From Vicinamibacteria bacterium (GTDB taxonomy: Bacteria > Acidobacteriota > Vicinamibacteria > Fen-336): a stretch of DNA of 64,000 nucleotides. Below the pieces are notes generated by a model. The model was not told the origin of the DNA. It saw only the letters and a program-made list of their open reading frames with translations, and did no database searches. The translations under genes and the position numbers were made by a program. Each line of letters opens with the position of its first letter. Within the stretch, counting starts at the first letter, position 1. This document shows, in pieces, positions 55,104-63,731 of the stretch. The stretch lies in NCBI GenBank assembly GCA_035570235.1, contig DATMML010000064.1, positions 62,001-126,000 of the forward strand, in the 5' to 3' direction.

Positions 55104-56306
55104 ATGATCATGCCGGAGTCTGCGTCCTCAACGTGCCGTTCACGCTTCCCGCGGCGTCCGCCAAAGGTCGGCGGGGCTCTCGAGGCTCCACGTGCCTTAC
55201 CTCCGGCCCTCCCCGCCGTAGCGCCCGTCATGTGGGCGAGTCAGAGTGGCCCCGTGCTCCGAACGACCCCCAAGTCGGGTCCAATGGCCTTCGGCAGCCT
55301 CTACTCAGTCGCATCCGGCTGCCGGGCGTCGCGTTCGGTCAAGCGCTCCCACGAGCCGCTCCTGGCATCTGGCGACCGTCTCGGCCCCTATCGAGTGGAT
55401 TCCTCCCTGGGCGCGGGAGGCATGGGCGAGGTGTACCGCGCTGTCGATACCCGCCTCGGCCGCGCGGTCGCGGTTAAGGTCCTATCTGGCCACCGCGTCC
55501 GCGATCCCGGACGACTGCAGCGTTTCGAGGAGGAGGCACGTATCGTCGCCGGCCTCAGCCACGCGAACGTTCTCGCCCTCCACGACGTCGGCTCTCAGGA
55601 TGGCGTCGACTACGCCGTCTTCGAGCTGCTGGACGGACAGACGCTCCGCCAGCGGCTGGACAGCGGGCCCCTGCCGGTCTCCAAGGTCGTTGACTATGGC
55701 GTCCAGGTCTGCCAGGGGCTCGCCGCCGTGCACGCGCGGGGGATCGTCCACCGCGACCTGAAGCCCGACAACATCTTCCTGACGCGGAGCGGACAGCTCA
55801 AGATCCTGGACTTCGGCCTGGCCACGCTGGGCCCACGCGGTTTAGGGTCCTTCGCAGGCGGCAGCCACGCCCGCACGCCCACCGAGCCGGGTCTGCTCGT
55901 CGGTACCTGCGGGTACATGGCCCCCGAACAAGCGCGCGGCCGTCCGGCCGACGCCCGCTCTGACATCTTTGCCGTGGGCGCGGTCCTCTACGAAATGCTC
56001 AGCGGCCGCCGAGCCTTCGCAGGGCCGACCCCGGCGGACACGCTCGCGGCGCTGCTCACTCAGGACCCGCCCGAGATCTCCGTCATCTCGCGGCCTGTCC
56101 CGCGGGCCCTCGACCGCGTGGTCCGGCGGTGCCTCGAGCGGAACCCGGAGGAACGCTTCCAATCTGCTCGCGACGTTGCCTTCGGCCTCCAGGCGGTCTT
56201 CGAGGTCGGCGTACCCTCTCCGCTTCGCCCCGGGCGGGGCCTGACCTTGGCGCTCGCGCTACTCGCTTTGGCCAGCACGGCCCTGCTTGCAAGACGCGGG
56301 GCATGA
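55104..56306 (+). CDS. Ser/Thr protein kinase with C-terminal membrane anchor
   Basis: A 400-residue frame is open from ATG 55104 (AGAGGTGG just upstream); the first 85 residues are low in family signal, so ATG 55284 or a later start is possible. The kinase core is complete: glycine loop LGAGGMGEVYRAVD, ATP lysine in VAVKVLSG, HRDLKPDNIFL, DFGLATLG, and the APE motif in GYMAPEQARGR, with SDIFAVGAVLYEMLSGRRAF. The protein ends straight after a hydrophobic helix (LTLALALLALASTALLARRG), so it lacks the WD40, TPR or PASTA extension of most bacterial receptor kinases. An FHA-domain regulator lies 0.7 kb downstream and is a possible phospho-target. Confidence 0.88.
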   Translation: MIMPESASSTCRSRFPRRPPKVGGALEAPRALPPALPAVAPVMWASQSGPVLRTTPKSGPMAFGSLYSVASGCRASRSVKRSHEPLLASGDRLGPYRVDSSLGAGGMGEVYRAVDTRLGRAVAVKVLSGHRVRDPGRLQRFEEEARIVAGLSHANVLALHDVGSQDGVDYAVFELLDGQTLRQRLDSGPLPVSKVVDYGVQVCQGLAAVHARGIVHRDLKPDNIFLTRSGQLKILDFGLATLGPRGLGSFAGGSHARTPTEPGLLVGTCGYMAPEQARGRPADARSDIFAVGAVLYEMLSGRRAFAGPTPADTLAALLTQDPPEISVISRPVPRALDRVVRRCLERNPEERFQSARDVAFGLQAVFEVGVPSPLRPGRGLTLALALLALASTALLARRGA

Positions 56307-56309
56307 AGA

Positions 56310-56849
56310 TCAGCGGCACCGCTGGCGGACGCGTTCCGTGATCTCGAATGTGCTCGGCGGGTTCTCGCCCAGCCCGAGAGTGTGAAGCATCTCGTGGATC
56401 ATCATGGCCTCGGCCAGGAACCCGCTCTCGAACTCGATCTGGGAGAGGCGGGCGTTGAGCCGCCCGCCGCCCGCGGGGCAGACGAAGACGCGGGGCACGC
56501 CCGGGGTGACCGTCATGATCACCGCCGGTGTCCGGCACGCGGGCAGCGAAGACCCGTCTAGGAACGAGAGCTGGAGGAGGTATTGGGAGGGGCTGACGCC
56601 CAGCGGTTGCAGGTTCGCTTCCAGAGTGCGCCCGCCGCGATCCCTGAAGTCCGTCAGGAGCTTGCCGCACTCGGGATCGTCCATACGCGCCGCGGCGCGC
56701 GCTCTCACGCGCTCCACGACGCCCCCGTCGTATGAAGCGAGTGCACGAAACTCGGCAACGGGCCGGGATCCGGCCTCGAGACGTCGGCCGAACGGAAGGA
56801 CGGCCGCGACCAGGAAGAAGACGACGACGAATGAGCGCTGAGGGAACAT
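56310..56849 (-). CDS. secreted HExxH metallopeptidase-like protein
   Basis: The 179-residue protein has a signal peptide (SFVVVFFLVAAVLPFG). The zinc-site motif H-E-M-L-H lies in AMMIHEMLHTLGLGENPPST, near residue 150, followed by a Gly-x-x-E that fits a third ligand as in compact zincins. Two Cys pairs are likely. The preceding segment ends in FVCPAGGGRLN and RLSQIEFESGF. The family is widespread in Acidobacteriota but I know of no characterised member. It is convergent with the kinase gene and divergent from the FHA regulator gene. Confidence 0.8.
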   Translation of the reverse strand: MFPQRSFVVVFFLVAAVLPFGRRLEAGSRPVAEFRALASYDGGVVERVRARAAARMDDPECGKLLTDFRDRGGRTLEANLQPLGVSPSQYLLQLSFLDGSSLPACRTPAVIMTVTPGVPRVFVCPAGGGRLNARLSQIEFESGFLAEAMMIHEMLHTLGLGENPPSTFEITERVRQRCR

Positions 56850-56978
56850 CGGCGACTCCTTTCCGGGAGCCGCCTGGCCAGGCGAGTTCCGTTACGTTCC
56901 ACTCTGAAATATGCGCGGCGGACGTCGCAAAGTCCTGAGGGACTTCGGACGCTATTCGCAGGATTTCCGGGACGGCTG

Positions 56979-57635
56979 ATGCGCGTCTCTTTCTCCGAGT
57001 TCGTCCTCGAAACGGCGACCCGTCAGCTCTTCCGGAGCGGAACGGAAGTGCACCTGGAGCCCAAAGCCTTCGAGCTCCTGGAACTGCTGCTGGCGCGTCG
57101 TCCCGAGGCGGTCTCGAAGACCGAGATCCATGGGCGGCTGTGGCCAGACACCTTCGTGTCCGAGTCAAGCCTCACCGGGCTGGTGGCGCAGGTGCGCAAG
57201 GCGCTGGCGGACGACCGGCGGCAAGAGCGGTTCCTGCGCACCATCCACGGCTTCGGCTATGCCTTCAGCGGAAAGATCGCTGCCGGAGCTGAGAGGGAAC
57301 CGCCTCCCGCCGCTCGGCTCATCTGGGAGGAATCGGTGTTCGTCCTAAAACCTGGAGACAACGTACTGGGCCGGTCTGAGGAGGCGTCGGTCCGCATCGA
57401 TGCTCCGGGCGTGTCACGACGCCACGCGCGCATCGTCGTGACGGAGGACCGCTCGACGATCGAGGACCTCGCGAGCAAGAACGGGACCTTCTTGTGCGAG
57501 CGGCGGCTCGACGGGCCGACACCGCTCCGCGACGGAGACGTGCTGCGCCTCGGTCGTCAGCTCCTCGTGTTTCGGAGCGCGGGCTGGGCGGCATCGACCC
57601 GGACGGACAGCCCGCCCCCCGCGCGGAGTGCTTGA
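56979..57635 (+). CDS. winged-helix (OmpR-type) DNA-binding protein fused to FHA domain
   Basis: The 218-residue protein has an N-terminal winged helix (residues 1-100) of the Trans_reg_C type: VSFSEFVLETATRQLFRSGT, VHLEPKAFELLELLLARRPE, SSLTGLVAQVRKALADDR and RTIHGFGYAF. The C-terminal 90 residues are an FHA phosphothreonine-binding domain: VLGRSEEASVRI, APGVSRRHARIVV, IEDLASKNGTFL and PLRDGDVLRLG. There is no receiver domain, so it is a one-component regulator whose activity could be set by a Thr-phosphorylated partner. The kinase encoded nearby is an obvious candidate source. Start by ATG with no strong ribosome site. Confidence 0.93.
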   Translation: MRVSFSEFVLETATRQLFRSGTEVHLEPKAFELLELLLARRPEAVSKTEIHGRLWPDTFVSESSLTGLVAQVRKALADDRRQERFLRTIHGFGYAFSGKIAAGAEREPPPAARLIWEESVFVLKPGDNVLGRSEEASVRIDAPGVSRRHARIVVTEDRSTIEDLASKNGTFLCERRLDGPTPLRDGDVLRLGRQLLVFRSAGWAASTRTDSPPPARSA

Positions 57636-58100
57636 GGCCGGACGTGCACGAGTGGCGTTCTCAGCGGCCGTCGCTCCTCCGCAGTCGCTCACTTCCCCAT
57701 CGATCCCCCGGCGCTTCAGGCCCTGGGGCGGTTCATGGCTGAAGAGTGGGCCAATCGCGTTTTCTACACCGCGCGCCTGTTCGGGAGCATTGCTTGCCCG
57801 ATAGGCCCGACGAACGCGCCGACGGCTGGCGCGTCCCGGGCGGGCACCATAGGCTGGGCGAAGGCCCGCAGGTGACCGCGGCAGGGCTTCGCGGCCCCGC
57901 CCCGAGTACTCCGTCGGCTGGAGGGCCCGCGCCTCAGCTGCTTCTGTCGCTCTAGATCCCGTTCTCGGAGATACTCTCGTGGCGCGTTCCATACGGACGA
58001 GATCTCGACGGTCCTTTGTGCCCTCGGGCGCCGGACGCGAAGGGGAACGGGAAGAATCACCTTGGGGGCCAATCGGTCTAACGCCACGGTTAGACGACAC
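57636..58100. other. intergenic region, 465 bases
   Basis: This lies between the FHA regulator and the TonB-dependent receptor. Open frames on both strands here are shadow-like, including a long minus-strand one. A promoter for the receptor must lie near the end but no clear boxes are visible. Confidence 0.4.
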
Positions 58101-60422
58101 ATGACCTGGACGTTGGCTCTCTTCCTTGCCGTCGCACCGACTCTCAGTGCTGGAGCGGTTGCTCGCCTTCAGGGCTTGGCGAGGGACGACGCTGGCCGGC
58201 CCCTCCCGGGCGTGACGGCCGAATTGCACGCGCTCACTGGTTCGGGCGACCGCTCCGCGACGACCGGCGTCAACGGCGATTTCGAGATCGCCGATCTTCC
58301 TCCCGGGCGATACCAAGTTGCGTTCCGTTTGCCCAGTTTCGTGACGGCTGTGCGGACGGTGGAAGTTGGCGCGGGCTCAACGGTCAGAGTCGAGGCCACG
58401 CTGCGCGTCGCCCTCAACGCCGACGTGCTTGTAACCGGCCAAAGAACTTTCCGCAGCCTCACGGATCTGGACGTGCCGGGTGACGGCTTGCTCGGTCTCG
58501 CCGAGGCGGGCTCAACGGGTATCGTTACGGCACAGGAGATCGCGGCGCGGCCGGTCTTCCGTTCCGGCGAGGTCTACGAGGCCGTGCCGGGCGTGGTCGT
58601 CAGTCAGCACAGCGGGGAGGGAAAAGCCAACCAGTACTATGTCCGCGGCTTCAACATCGATCATGGGACCGACCTTGCGACCTCGGTGGCGGGGGCGTCG
58701 GTCAACATGCCCACGCACGCCCACGGACAGGGATATTCCGACAACAACTTCCTCATCCCCGAGCTAGTCTCCGGCGTCCAGTACCAAAAGGGGACCTATT
58801 CCGCAGAGGAGGGCGACTTCTCGGCGGCCGGCGCCGTCAACGTGAACTATCTGAACACTCTGGACCGAACGCTCTTCAAGGTCGAGGGGGGCGGAGACGG
58901 CTTCGCCCGGCTTCTATTCGCGGGGTCGACGAGACTCGGAGCCGGCCAGCTCCTCTACGCCGGCGAGGCTCACCACAGCGACGGACCTTGGGTGCGCGCC
59001 GACAACTACTATAAGTGGAACGGCGTTTTGCGCTTCAGCCAGGGCGACCAGCAGAACGGCTTCAGTCTCACGGCCATGGCCTACTCGGGCCGTTGGAACT
59101 CAACCGACCAGGTGCCGGAGCGCGCGATCGCGAGTGGACGCATCGACCGCTTCGGTTACATCGATCCCACCGACGGGGGACGCACTCATCGCTACTCCCT
59201 CGCCGGCCAGTGGCGCAAGAGCACGGGCGCGGGCCTGACCCTGGTCAAAGTCTACGCCATCGACTACGGCCTCGACCTCTTCTCGGACTTCACCTACTAT
59301 CTGCACGATCCCATCCACGGTGATCAGTTCGAGCAGAAGGACGGTCGCGACATCTTCGGCGGCAGCGTCAGCCAACACTTCCTGAGCCACTGGTTCGGAA
59401 AGGACACCGAGAGCGTCGGCGGTTTCCAGGGGCGCTTCGACCACATCCCGACGCTCGGCCTCTACCACACCGAGGCTCGCCAGCGGCTCGACACCATCCG
59501 GCAGGACAGCGTCGATCAGTCGAGCGGCGCCCTCTTCTTCCAGACCAGCATCCAGTGGACCCCCGTGACGAGGACCGTCGTCGGCCTCCGGGATGACGTC
59601 TACCACTTCAACGTGCGGAGCGACGATCCCCGGAACTCGGGAACCCGCATCTCCTCGCTCGCGAGCCCGAAGCTCAGCCTCATCCTTGGTCCTTGGAACA
59701 ATACGGAGATCTACTTCAACTGGGGTTGGGGCTTCCACAGCAACGACGCGCGCGGTTCGGTTGAGACCCGTGACCCGAGCACGGGGCGTCCCACCCTCTC
59801 GGTCGACCCGATCGTCCGCGCGAAAGGCGCGGAGGTGGGCGCACGCACGCTCGCCGTCCACCGTTTCCATAGCACGGTAGCAGGCTGGCTGCTCGACCTC
59901 GCCTCGGAACTGGTGTTTGTCGGTGACGCGGGGACGACCGTGGCGGGCCGGCCGAGCCGGCGGCTCGGCTTCGAGTGGTCAAACGTCTACACTCCCGCGC
60001 CGTGGCTCATGCTGGACGCCGACCTCGCATATTCGAAGGCGCGCTTCCGGGGCCAGGATCTGATCGGCGATCGCATTCCCGGAGCAGTCGAGGGTGTCGC
60101 CTCGGCCGGAGTGACGGCCGACGGGCATGGACCGCTTTCAGCGAGCCTGCGTCTGCGCTATTTCGGTCCGCGTTCCTTGATCGAGGACAATAGCGTTCGG
60201 TCGAAGGCTTCGACGACCCTGAACGCTCGCGCGGCATACCGGATCTCGCCGCGGTACAGCTTCGCGGTCGAGGCTTTCAACCTGACGAACGCCAGAGTCA
60301 GCGACATCGACTACTACTACGTGTCGCGGCTCCCAGGGGAGCCCGTTGAGGGCGTGAACGACATCCACACGCACCCGCTCGAGCCGTTCACGGTGCGCGC
60401 GTCGTTCTCGGCGTCCTTCTAA
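58101..60422 (+). CDS. TonB-dependent receptor with N-terminal regulatory-like domain
   Basis: The protein has 773 residues from ATG 58101; a TTG at 58062 would add 13. A signal peptide (LALFLAVAPTLSAGAVA) is followed by a carboxypeptidase-regulatory-like domain (LAREDDAGRP-type LARDDAGRPLPGVTAELHAL, GVNGDFEIADLPPGRYQVAF). Next come the plug (VYEAVPGVVVSQHSGEGKAN, YYVRGFNIDHGTDLATSVAG, ASVNMPTHAHGQGYSDNNFL) and a 22-strand barrel ending RASFSASF with a terminal Phe. The plug type with THAHGQGYSDNNF occurs in a conserved receptor subfamily of unknown substrate. It converges on a second receptor, 267 bases apart. Confidence 0.93.
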   Translation: MTWTLALFLAVAPTLSAGAVARLQGLARDDAGRPLPGVTAELHALTGSGDRSATTGVNGDFEIADLPPGRYQVAFRLPSFVTAVRTVEVGAGSTVRVEATLRVALNADVLVTGQRTFRSLTDLDVPGDGLLGLAEAGSTGIVTAQEIAARPVFRSGEVYEAVPGVVVSQHSGEGKANQYYVRGFNIDHGTDLATSVAGASVNMPTHAHGQGYSDNNFLIPELVSGVQYQKGTYSAEEGDFSAAGAVNVNYLNTLDRTLFKVEGGGDGFARLLFAGSTRLGAGQLLYAGEAHHSDGPWVRADNYYKWNGVLRFSQGDQQNGFSLTAMAYSGRWNSTDQVPERAIASGRIDRFGYIDPTDGGRTHRYSLAGQWRKSTGAGLTLVKVYAIDYGLDLFSDFTYYLHDPIHGDQFEQKDGRDIFGGSVSQHFLSHWFGKDTESVGGFQGRFDHIPTLGLYHTEARQRLDTIRQDSVDQSSGALFFQTSIQWTPVTRTVVGLRDDVYHFNVRSDDPRNSGTRISSLASPKLSLILGPWNNTEIYFNWGWGFHSNDARGSVETRDPSTGRPTLSVDPIVRAKGAEVGARTLAVHRFHSTVAGWLLDLASELVFVGDAGTTVAGRPSRRLGFEWSNVYTPAPWLMLDADLAYSKARFRGQDLIGDRIPGAVEGVASAGVTADGHGPLSASLRLRYFGPRSLIEDNSVRSKASTTLNARAAYRISPRYSFAVEAFNLTNARVSDIDYYYVSRLPGEPVEGVNDIHTHPLEPFTVRASFSASF

Positions 60423-60689
60423 CTTATTGTCTGTCAATCACATGCTGAGGAGGGCGCTTCTCGTCGCTCTGATGGAAAGCTCGGTGAGGGCAGAGGCCTC
60501 GCGATGCGAAACTCACTCCTGGAGCGTCGTCCCGGGGGAAGGGACGGGGCCGGGGACTGCCCTCCCCGCCCGGCCAGGATTCGTCCGCATCCGGGGCGGC
60601 TACCCGAAAGTGTGGACCTAGATGGTAGGCCGGTCCGCCCCAGGAGGGGCACCGAACGGCCGCGCGCAGGATTCCGCTCCTGGTCGGCA

Positions 60690-62918
60690 TCAGTAGTGAA
60701 AGCGGTAGCGTAACTCACCGTAGACCTGTCTTGGCTCAGACCAGTGGGTACCCCCGAAGGTGGCGCTGTTGTCGAGGAGGAAAGATTCACCCGACACGTT
60801 GAGCGCGTGGACGGCGACCCTCCATTTGGAGCCAAACTCCTTTCCCGCCGAGAGATCGAATGTTGCGCGGCCGGGGAGGTGAGCTGGCGGCGGCTGGGTC
60901 CCATCCGAGAAGCCGGAACCGTAGTGAACGAGTGCTGCCGCATAGACGTGGGCGGGAAGGTTGGCGCGAAGGGAAAGACTCAGCGTGTGTAGCTGATCGT
61001 GGTCGAGCGGGTAGTACCTGCCGCTCAAAGGCGGGGCGAAGCTGGTCAGCCCCCCGGTCACCCCTCCTTGGCCTTCGGCGTGCTGCAATGAATACGCAAG
61101 CGAGACCTCCCCCGCACTCCATGTCCTGGGCGAGCGGAGGGTCACTTCGAACCCTCGGATCCGGGCACGATCGACCGTGATGGGAAAGAAGATGTTCGAG
61201 TTGTTGATCGCGTTGTGGTCGAAGAAGTTCCTGACCCCGGTCCGGAAATAGTTGGTGTCGAGAGCCCAGGCCTTGAATGGGATGGTCAGCCCGACCTGGT
61301 GCTCTTCGTCGCGTTCTCCCCGCAGGGGCAGGAATCCAAAGCCCTGATCGAGAGCGAATTGCAGGAGGGGGCCGGAGACGGTGGAGAGCGGCGGCGCCTG
61401 GTAGTACCGCCCGTAGAACCCATGCAAAGTCCACCTAAGCCTGGGGATCCGGATCGTCCCCCCAACGCGTGGACTCACCGCATTCTCGCTGACCGAAGCC
61501 GCAAAGTGCGTGAGCCGCACGCCGGCCGTCAATGTGAGCCACCCCGTTGCCCGGTACTGGTCTTCCACGAAGAGTGCTTCGAGGTTCCCTGTCGGCTTCT
61601 CCTGGTGCTGAAGGTTCAGCCCGCTGCCGTCGGTAGCCTGGAGACCGAAGAAAGCGTCGTCGGCCTGGTGAAAGCCGTAGAAGCCCGCGCGCGCTTCGTG
61701 CCGACCCTTCCGGAGGCTCACGACCACCTGAGCTCCGGCGTAGTTAGAACTCCGCTTCTCCTGGGGGATCAGCGGAGTATCGCTCGCCCCCCCGACGTAG
61801 TCCGCACGATTGAAGTGGAAGAAAGGTGATGCCACGACTTGGACTGCGGACCCGAAGGTATGGACCCAGGAGAGATTCACAAAGCTGTCCGCTTCTCGTT
61901 CTTCATCGCCGATGCCAGCGGCCTGGGTAACCATGTCGTTTGGGACCCTGTATCGGTCGCCGCGACCGCTCGCGACCAATCGGATCTGATTCGAAGGAGA
62001 GGCGTTGTAGATGAGCGAGACGAAGCCCCCATATCCACGGGAATCATCGTGGAGAATCGAAGAGGTGGGGGTGGACAGGCCGTAGTCGCTGCGGTTGAAG
62101 TTCCCGCTCGCATAGTAGGCGAGCCGTTCGGAGTGATCGCCAAGGCTCAATTGGTCGTTCGTCTGGCGAAAACTGCCGAAACTAGCCGTGACCTCGGCCT
62201 GCCGGTCGCGCTCGAACCCTGTCCGTGGCACGACGTTGAACACGCCGTAGGTTCGATCGCCGTATTCCGCGGAGTACCCCCCCCGCTGAACCTCCAGATA
62301 GTCGATGTCTCGAGGGTCGAACTGGGGCCCCACGTTGCTCGCGATGCTGGTGTTCGCCACGGGCACACCATCGACGAGCCAGGTCACCTGGTGGCCACCC
62401 CGGATGTGGAGCTGGTCGTGGGTCATCCAGGAGCCGGGCACGTAGTCCGTGATCAGGGAAAGGCTGTTAGTCCGTCCGGCCCCGGGCGTCTTGGAGATAT
62501 CCTCGCGACTGAGGAGCACGGTCGGGGTCGGGGAATCGGAATCGACGGCCTCCGGCGTCGCCACCACGTCGACACTCTGGGCAAGACGCACGACTTGGAG
62601 CTGAATTCGCACGAGGGGGGTCCCTGAGGAGCGGACGGTGACGGGCTTCTCAACCGAGCCGAATCCGTCCTGGGAGACCGTCACCGTGTAGTCACCGAGC
62701 GGAACCATGCTGAAGGCAAACGCTCCCGAGTCATCCGTGCGCCCCGTCTGCGAGAAGCTCGAGGTCCGGGCCTTGAGGGTCACGGTGGCGCCTCTGATCA
62801 TTTGATGCTGCGGGTCCTCCACGACCCCACGTACTTCACCAAGAACAGACGCCCGGGCGGGCGGGCCCGGCAGGGCAAGCGCGGCCAATAGGACTACGAC
62901 GAGCGGGAGTACTCGCAT
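60690..62918 (-). CDS. TonB-dependent receptor
   Basis: The 742-residue protein has a good ribosome site (GGGAGGTGG). A signal peptide (LPLVVVLLAALALPGPPARA) leads to a carboxypeptidase-regulatory-like domain (GVVEDPQHQMIRGATVTLKA, DDSGAFAFSMVPLGDYTVTV). The plug contains LSREDISKTPGAGRTNSLSL, HIRGGHQVTWLVDGVPVANT and EVQRGGYSAEYGDRTYGVFN. The barrel ends in VYGELRYRFHY. It is preceded on the same strand by a small Cys-rich secreted protein (62985-63353), so the two probably form an uptake unit, perhaps for a metal complex. Confidence 0.93.
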   Translation of the reverse strand: MRVLPLVVVLLAALALPGPPARASVLGEVRGVVEDPQHQMIRGATVTLKARTSSFSQTGRTDDSGAFAFSMVPLGDYTVTVSQDGFGSVEKPVTVRSSGTPLVRIQLQVVRLAQSVDVVATPEAVDSDSPTPTVLLSREDISKTPGAGRTNSLSLITDYVPGSWMTHDQLHIRGGHQVTWLVDGVPVANTSIASNVGPQFDPRDIDYLEVQRGGYSAEYGDRTYGVFNVVPRTGFERDRQAEVTASFGSFRQTNDQLSLGDHSERLAYYASGNFNRSDYGLSTPTSSILHDDSRGYGGFVSLIYNASPSNQIRLVASGRGDRYRVPNDMVTQAAGIGDEEREADSFVNLSWVHTFGSAVQVVASPFFHFNRADYVGGASDTPLIPQEKRSSNYAGAQVVVSLRKGRHEARAGFYGFHQADDAFFGLQATDGSGLNLQHQEKPTGNLEALFVEDQYRATGWLTLTAGVRLTHFAASVSENAVSPRVGGTIRIPRLRWTLHGFYGRYYQAPPLSTVSGPLLQFALDQGFGFLPLRGERDEEHQVGLTIPFKAWALDTNYFRTGVRNFFDHNAINNSNIFFPITVDRARIRGFEVTLRSPRTWSAGEVSLAYSLQHAEGQGGVTGGLTSFAPPLSGRYYPLDHDQLHTLSLSLRANLPAHVYAAALVHYGSGFSDGTQPPPAHLPGRATFDLSAGKEFGSKWRVAVHALNVSGESFLLDNSATFGGTHWSEPRQVYGELRYRFHY

Positions 62919-62984
62919 CTACCACCTCCCTTGCGGGATGACCAGACCCTGAATGCGGCCCCGGAAGCGGTGGCCGCGATTCGC

Positions 62985-63353
62985 TCAGGTGAGGTGGAGA
63001 GCCTTGGGAGGTGGCGAGTCGATCCGGTGAAAGCCTGCTCTTGGAACGAATGAGCGAACGGGAGGAAGCTGAGACACGACGGAAGCGTATTTCAGAGGAG
63101 TGGCGCGGGGAAGGAGGAAGCTCGGAATCGACAGCGCGGCATGGGTGACCGGTCCGGGGCACTGAAGAGTTCGGGCCGGCTCGGAGCCATGGCACGGTTT
63201 CTGCGGGCCCGCGGGAGAGCGGTGCCCGGTGCAGCACACGCTCTGGGAGCACGCGCAGGCCTGTGCGTCGAGGCTCGCCTGAATGACAAGCGCCGAGGCA
63301 GACAGACCCGACAAGAGACCGACCAAAACCACCGAACAGAGTCGTCGCACCAT
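62985..63353 (-). CDS. small Cys/His-containing secreted protein
   Basis: The 122-residue protein has a signal peptide (LCSVVLVGLLSGLSASALVI). The mature part has a dense Cys/His patch (ACACSQSVCCTGHRSPAGPQ, KPCHGSEPARTLQCPG), consistent with binding a soft metal. The C-terminus reads FHRIDSPPPKALHLT, a Pro-rich ending often seen in small periplasmic proteins encoded beside TonB-dependent receptors, including DUF2946-like ones. It lies 66 bases upstream of the receptor start on the same strand. Family assignment is tentative. Confidence 0.6.
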   Translation of the reverse strand: MVRRLCSVVLVGLLSGLSASALVIQASLDAQACACSQSVCCTGHRSPAGPQKPCHGSEPARTLQCPGPVTHAALSIPSFLLPRATPLKYASVVSQLPPVRSFVPRAGFHRIDSPPPKALHLT

Positions 63354-63731
63354 CCGACCCAGATCATACCCCTACTGGGGCCAGCCGGAGAAGCCTTTGC
63401 CATTCGCGATGCAGCTGGCAACCAGTTTCAAGAAGAGGCGGAAGAACTGCAGGCTACTTATCGACGGACAGTGCGTCGAATCAGTATCTTCCGGTGGCTG
63501 GCTCTCAACTCTCTGACAGCTCGGTGTTTGACCAATTCGTCCAATCTAATCGCCTTTGTGGTCTGAGCCTATTCCTGCTTCTTTTGCGCATATGCCGATG
63601 AGACCACCCCGTCGCTCGGTCCCGGCGTGGGCTTTCAGGCCTGCGCCGGATGGCGGAAGGATTCGTCCTTCACGAGAGGACTCGCGTGTCCTCACGAGCA
63701 CGATGGCCATGCGCGCGAGCAAGGAGGGGCG
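63354..63731. other. intergenic region, 378 bases
   Basis: This must contain the leftward promoter of the Cys-rich protein/receptor unit and the rightward promoter of the cytochrome peroxidase. GAGGAC (63676-63681) and GTCCTC (63688-63693) form a 6-bp stem 38 bases before the peroxidase ATG, possibly a regulatory hairpin. No gene seen. Confidence 0.4.

Noticed and set aside
57414-58316. 300-codon minus-strand frame over the region before the first receptor
   Set aside because: It overlaps the FHA domain and receptor signal peptide, is Arg/Ser/Gly-rich and has no domain pattern.
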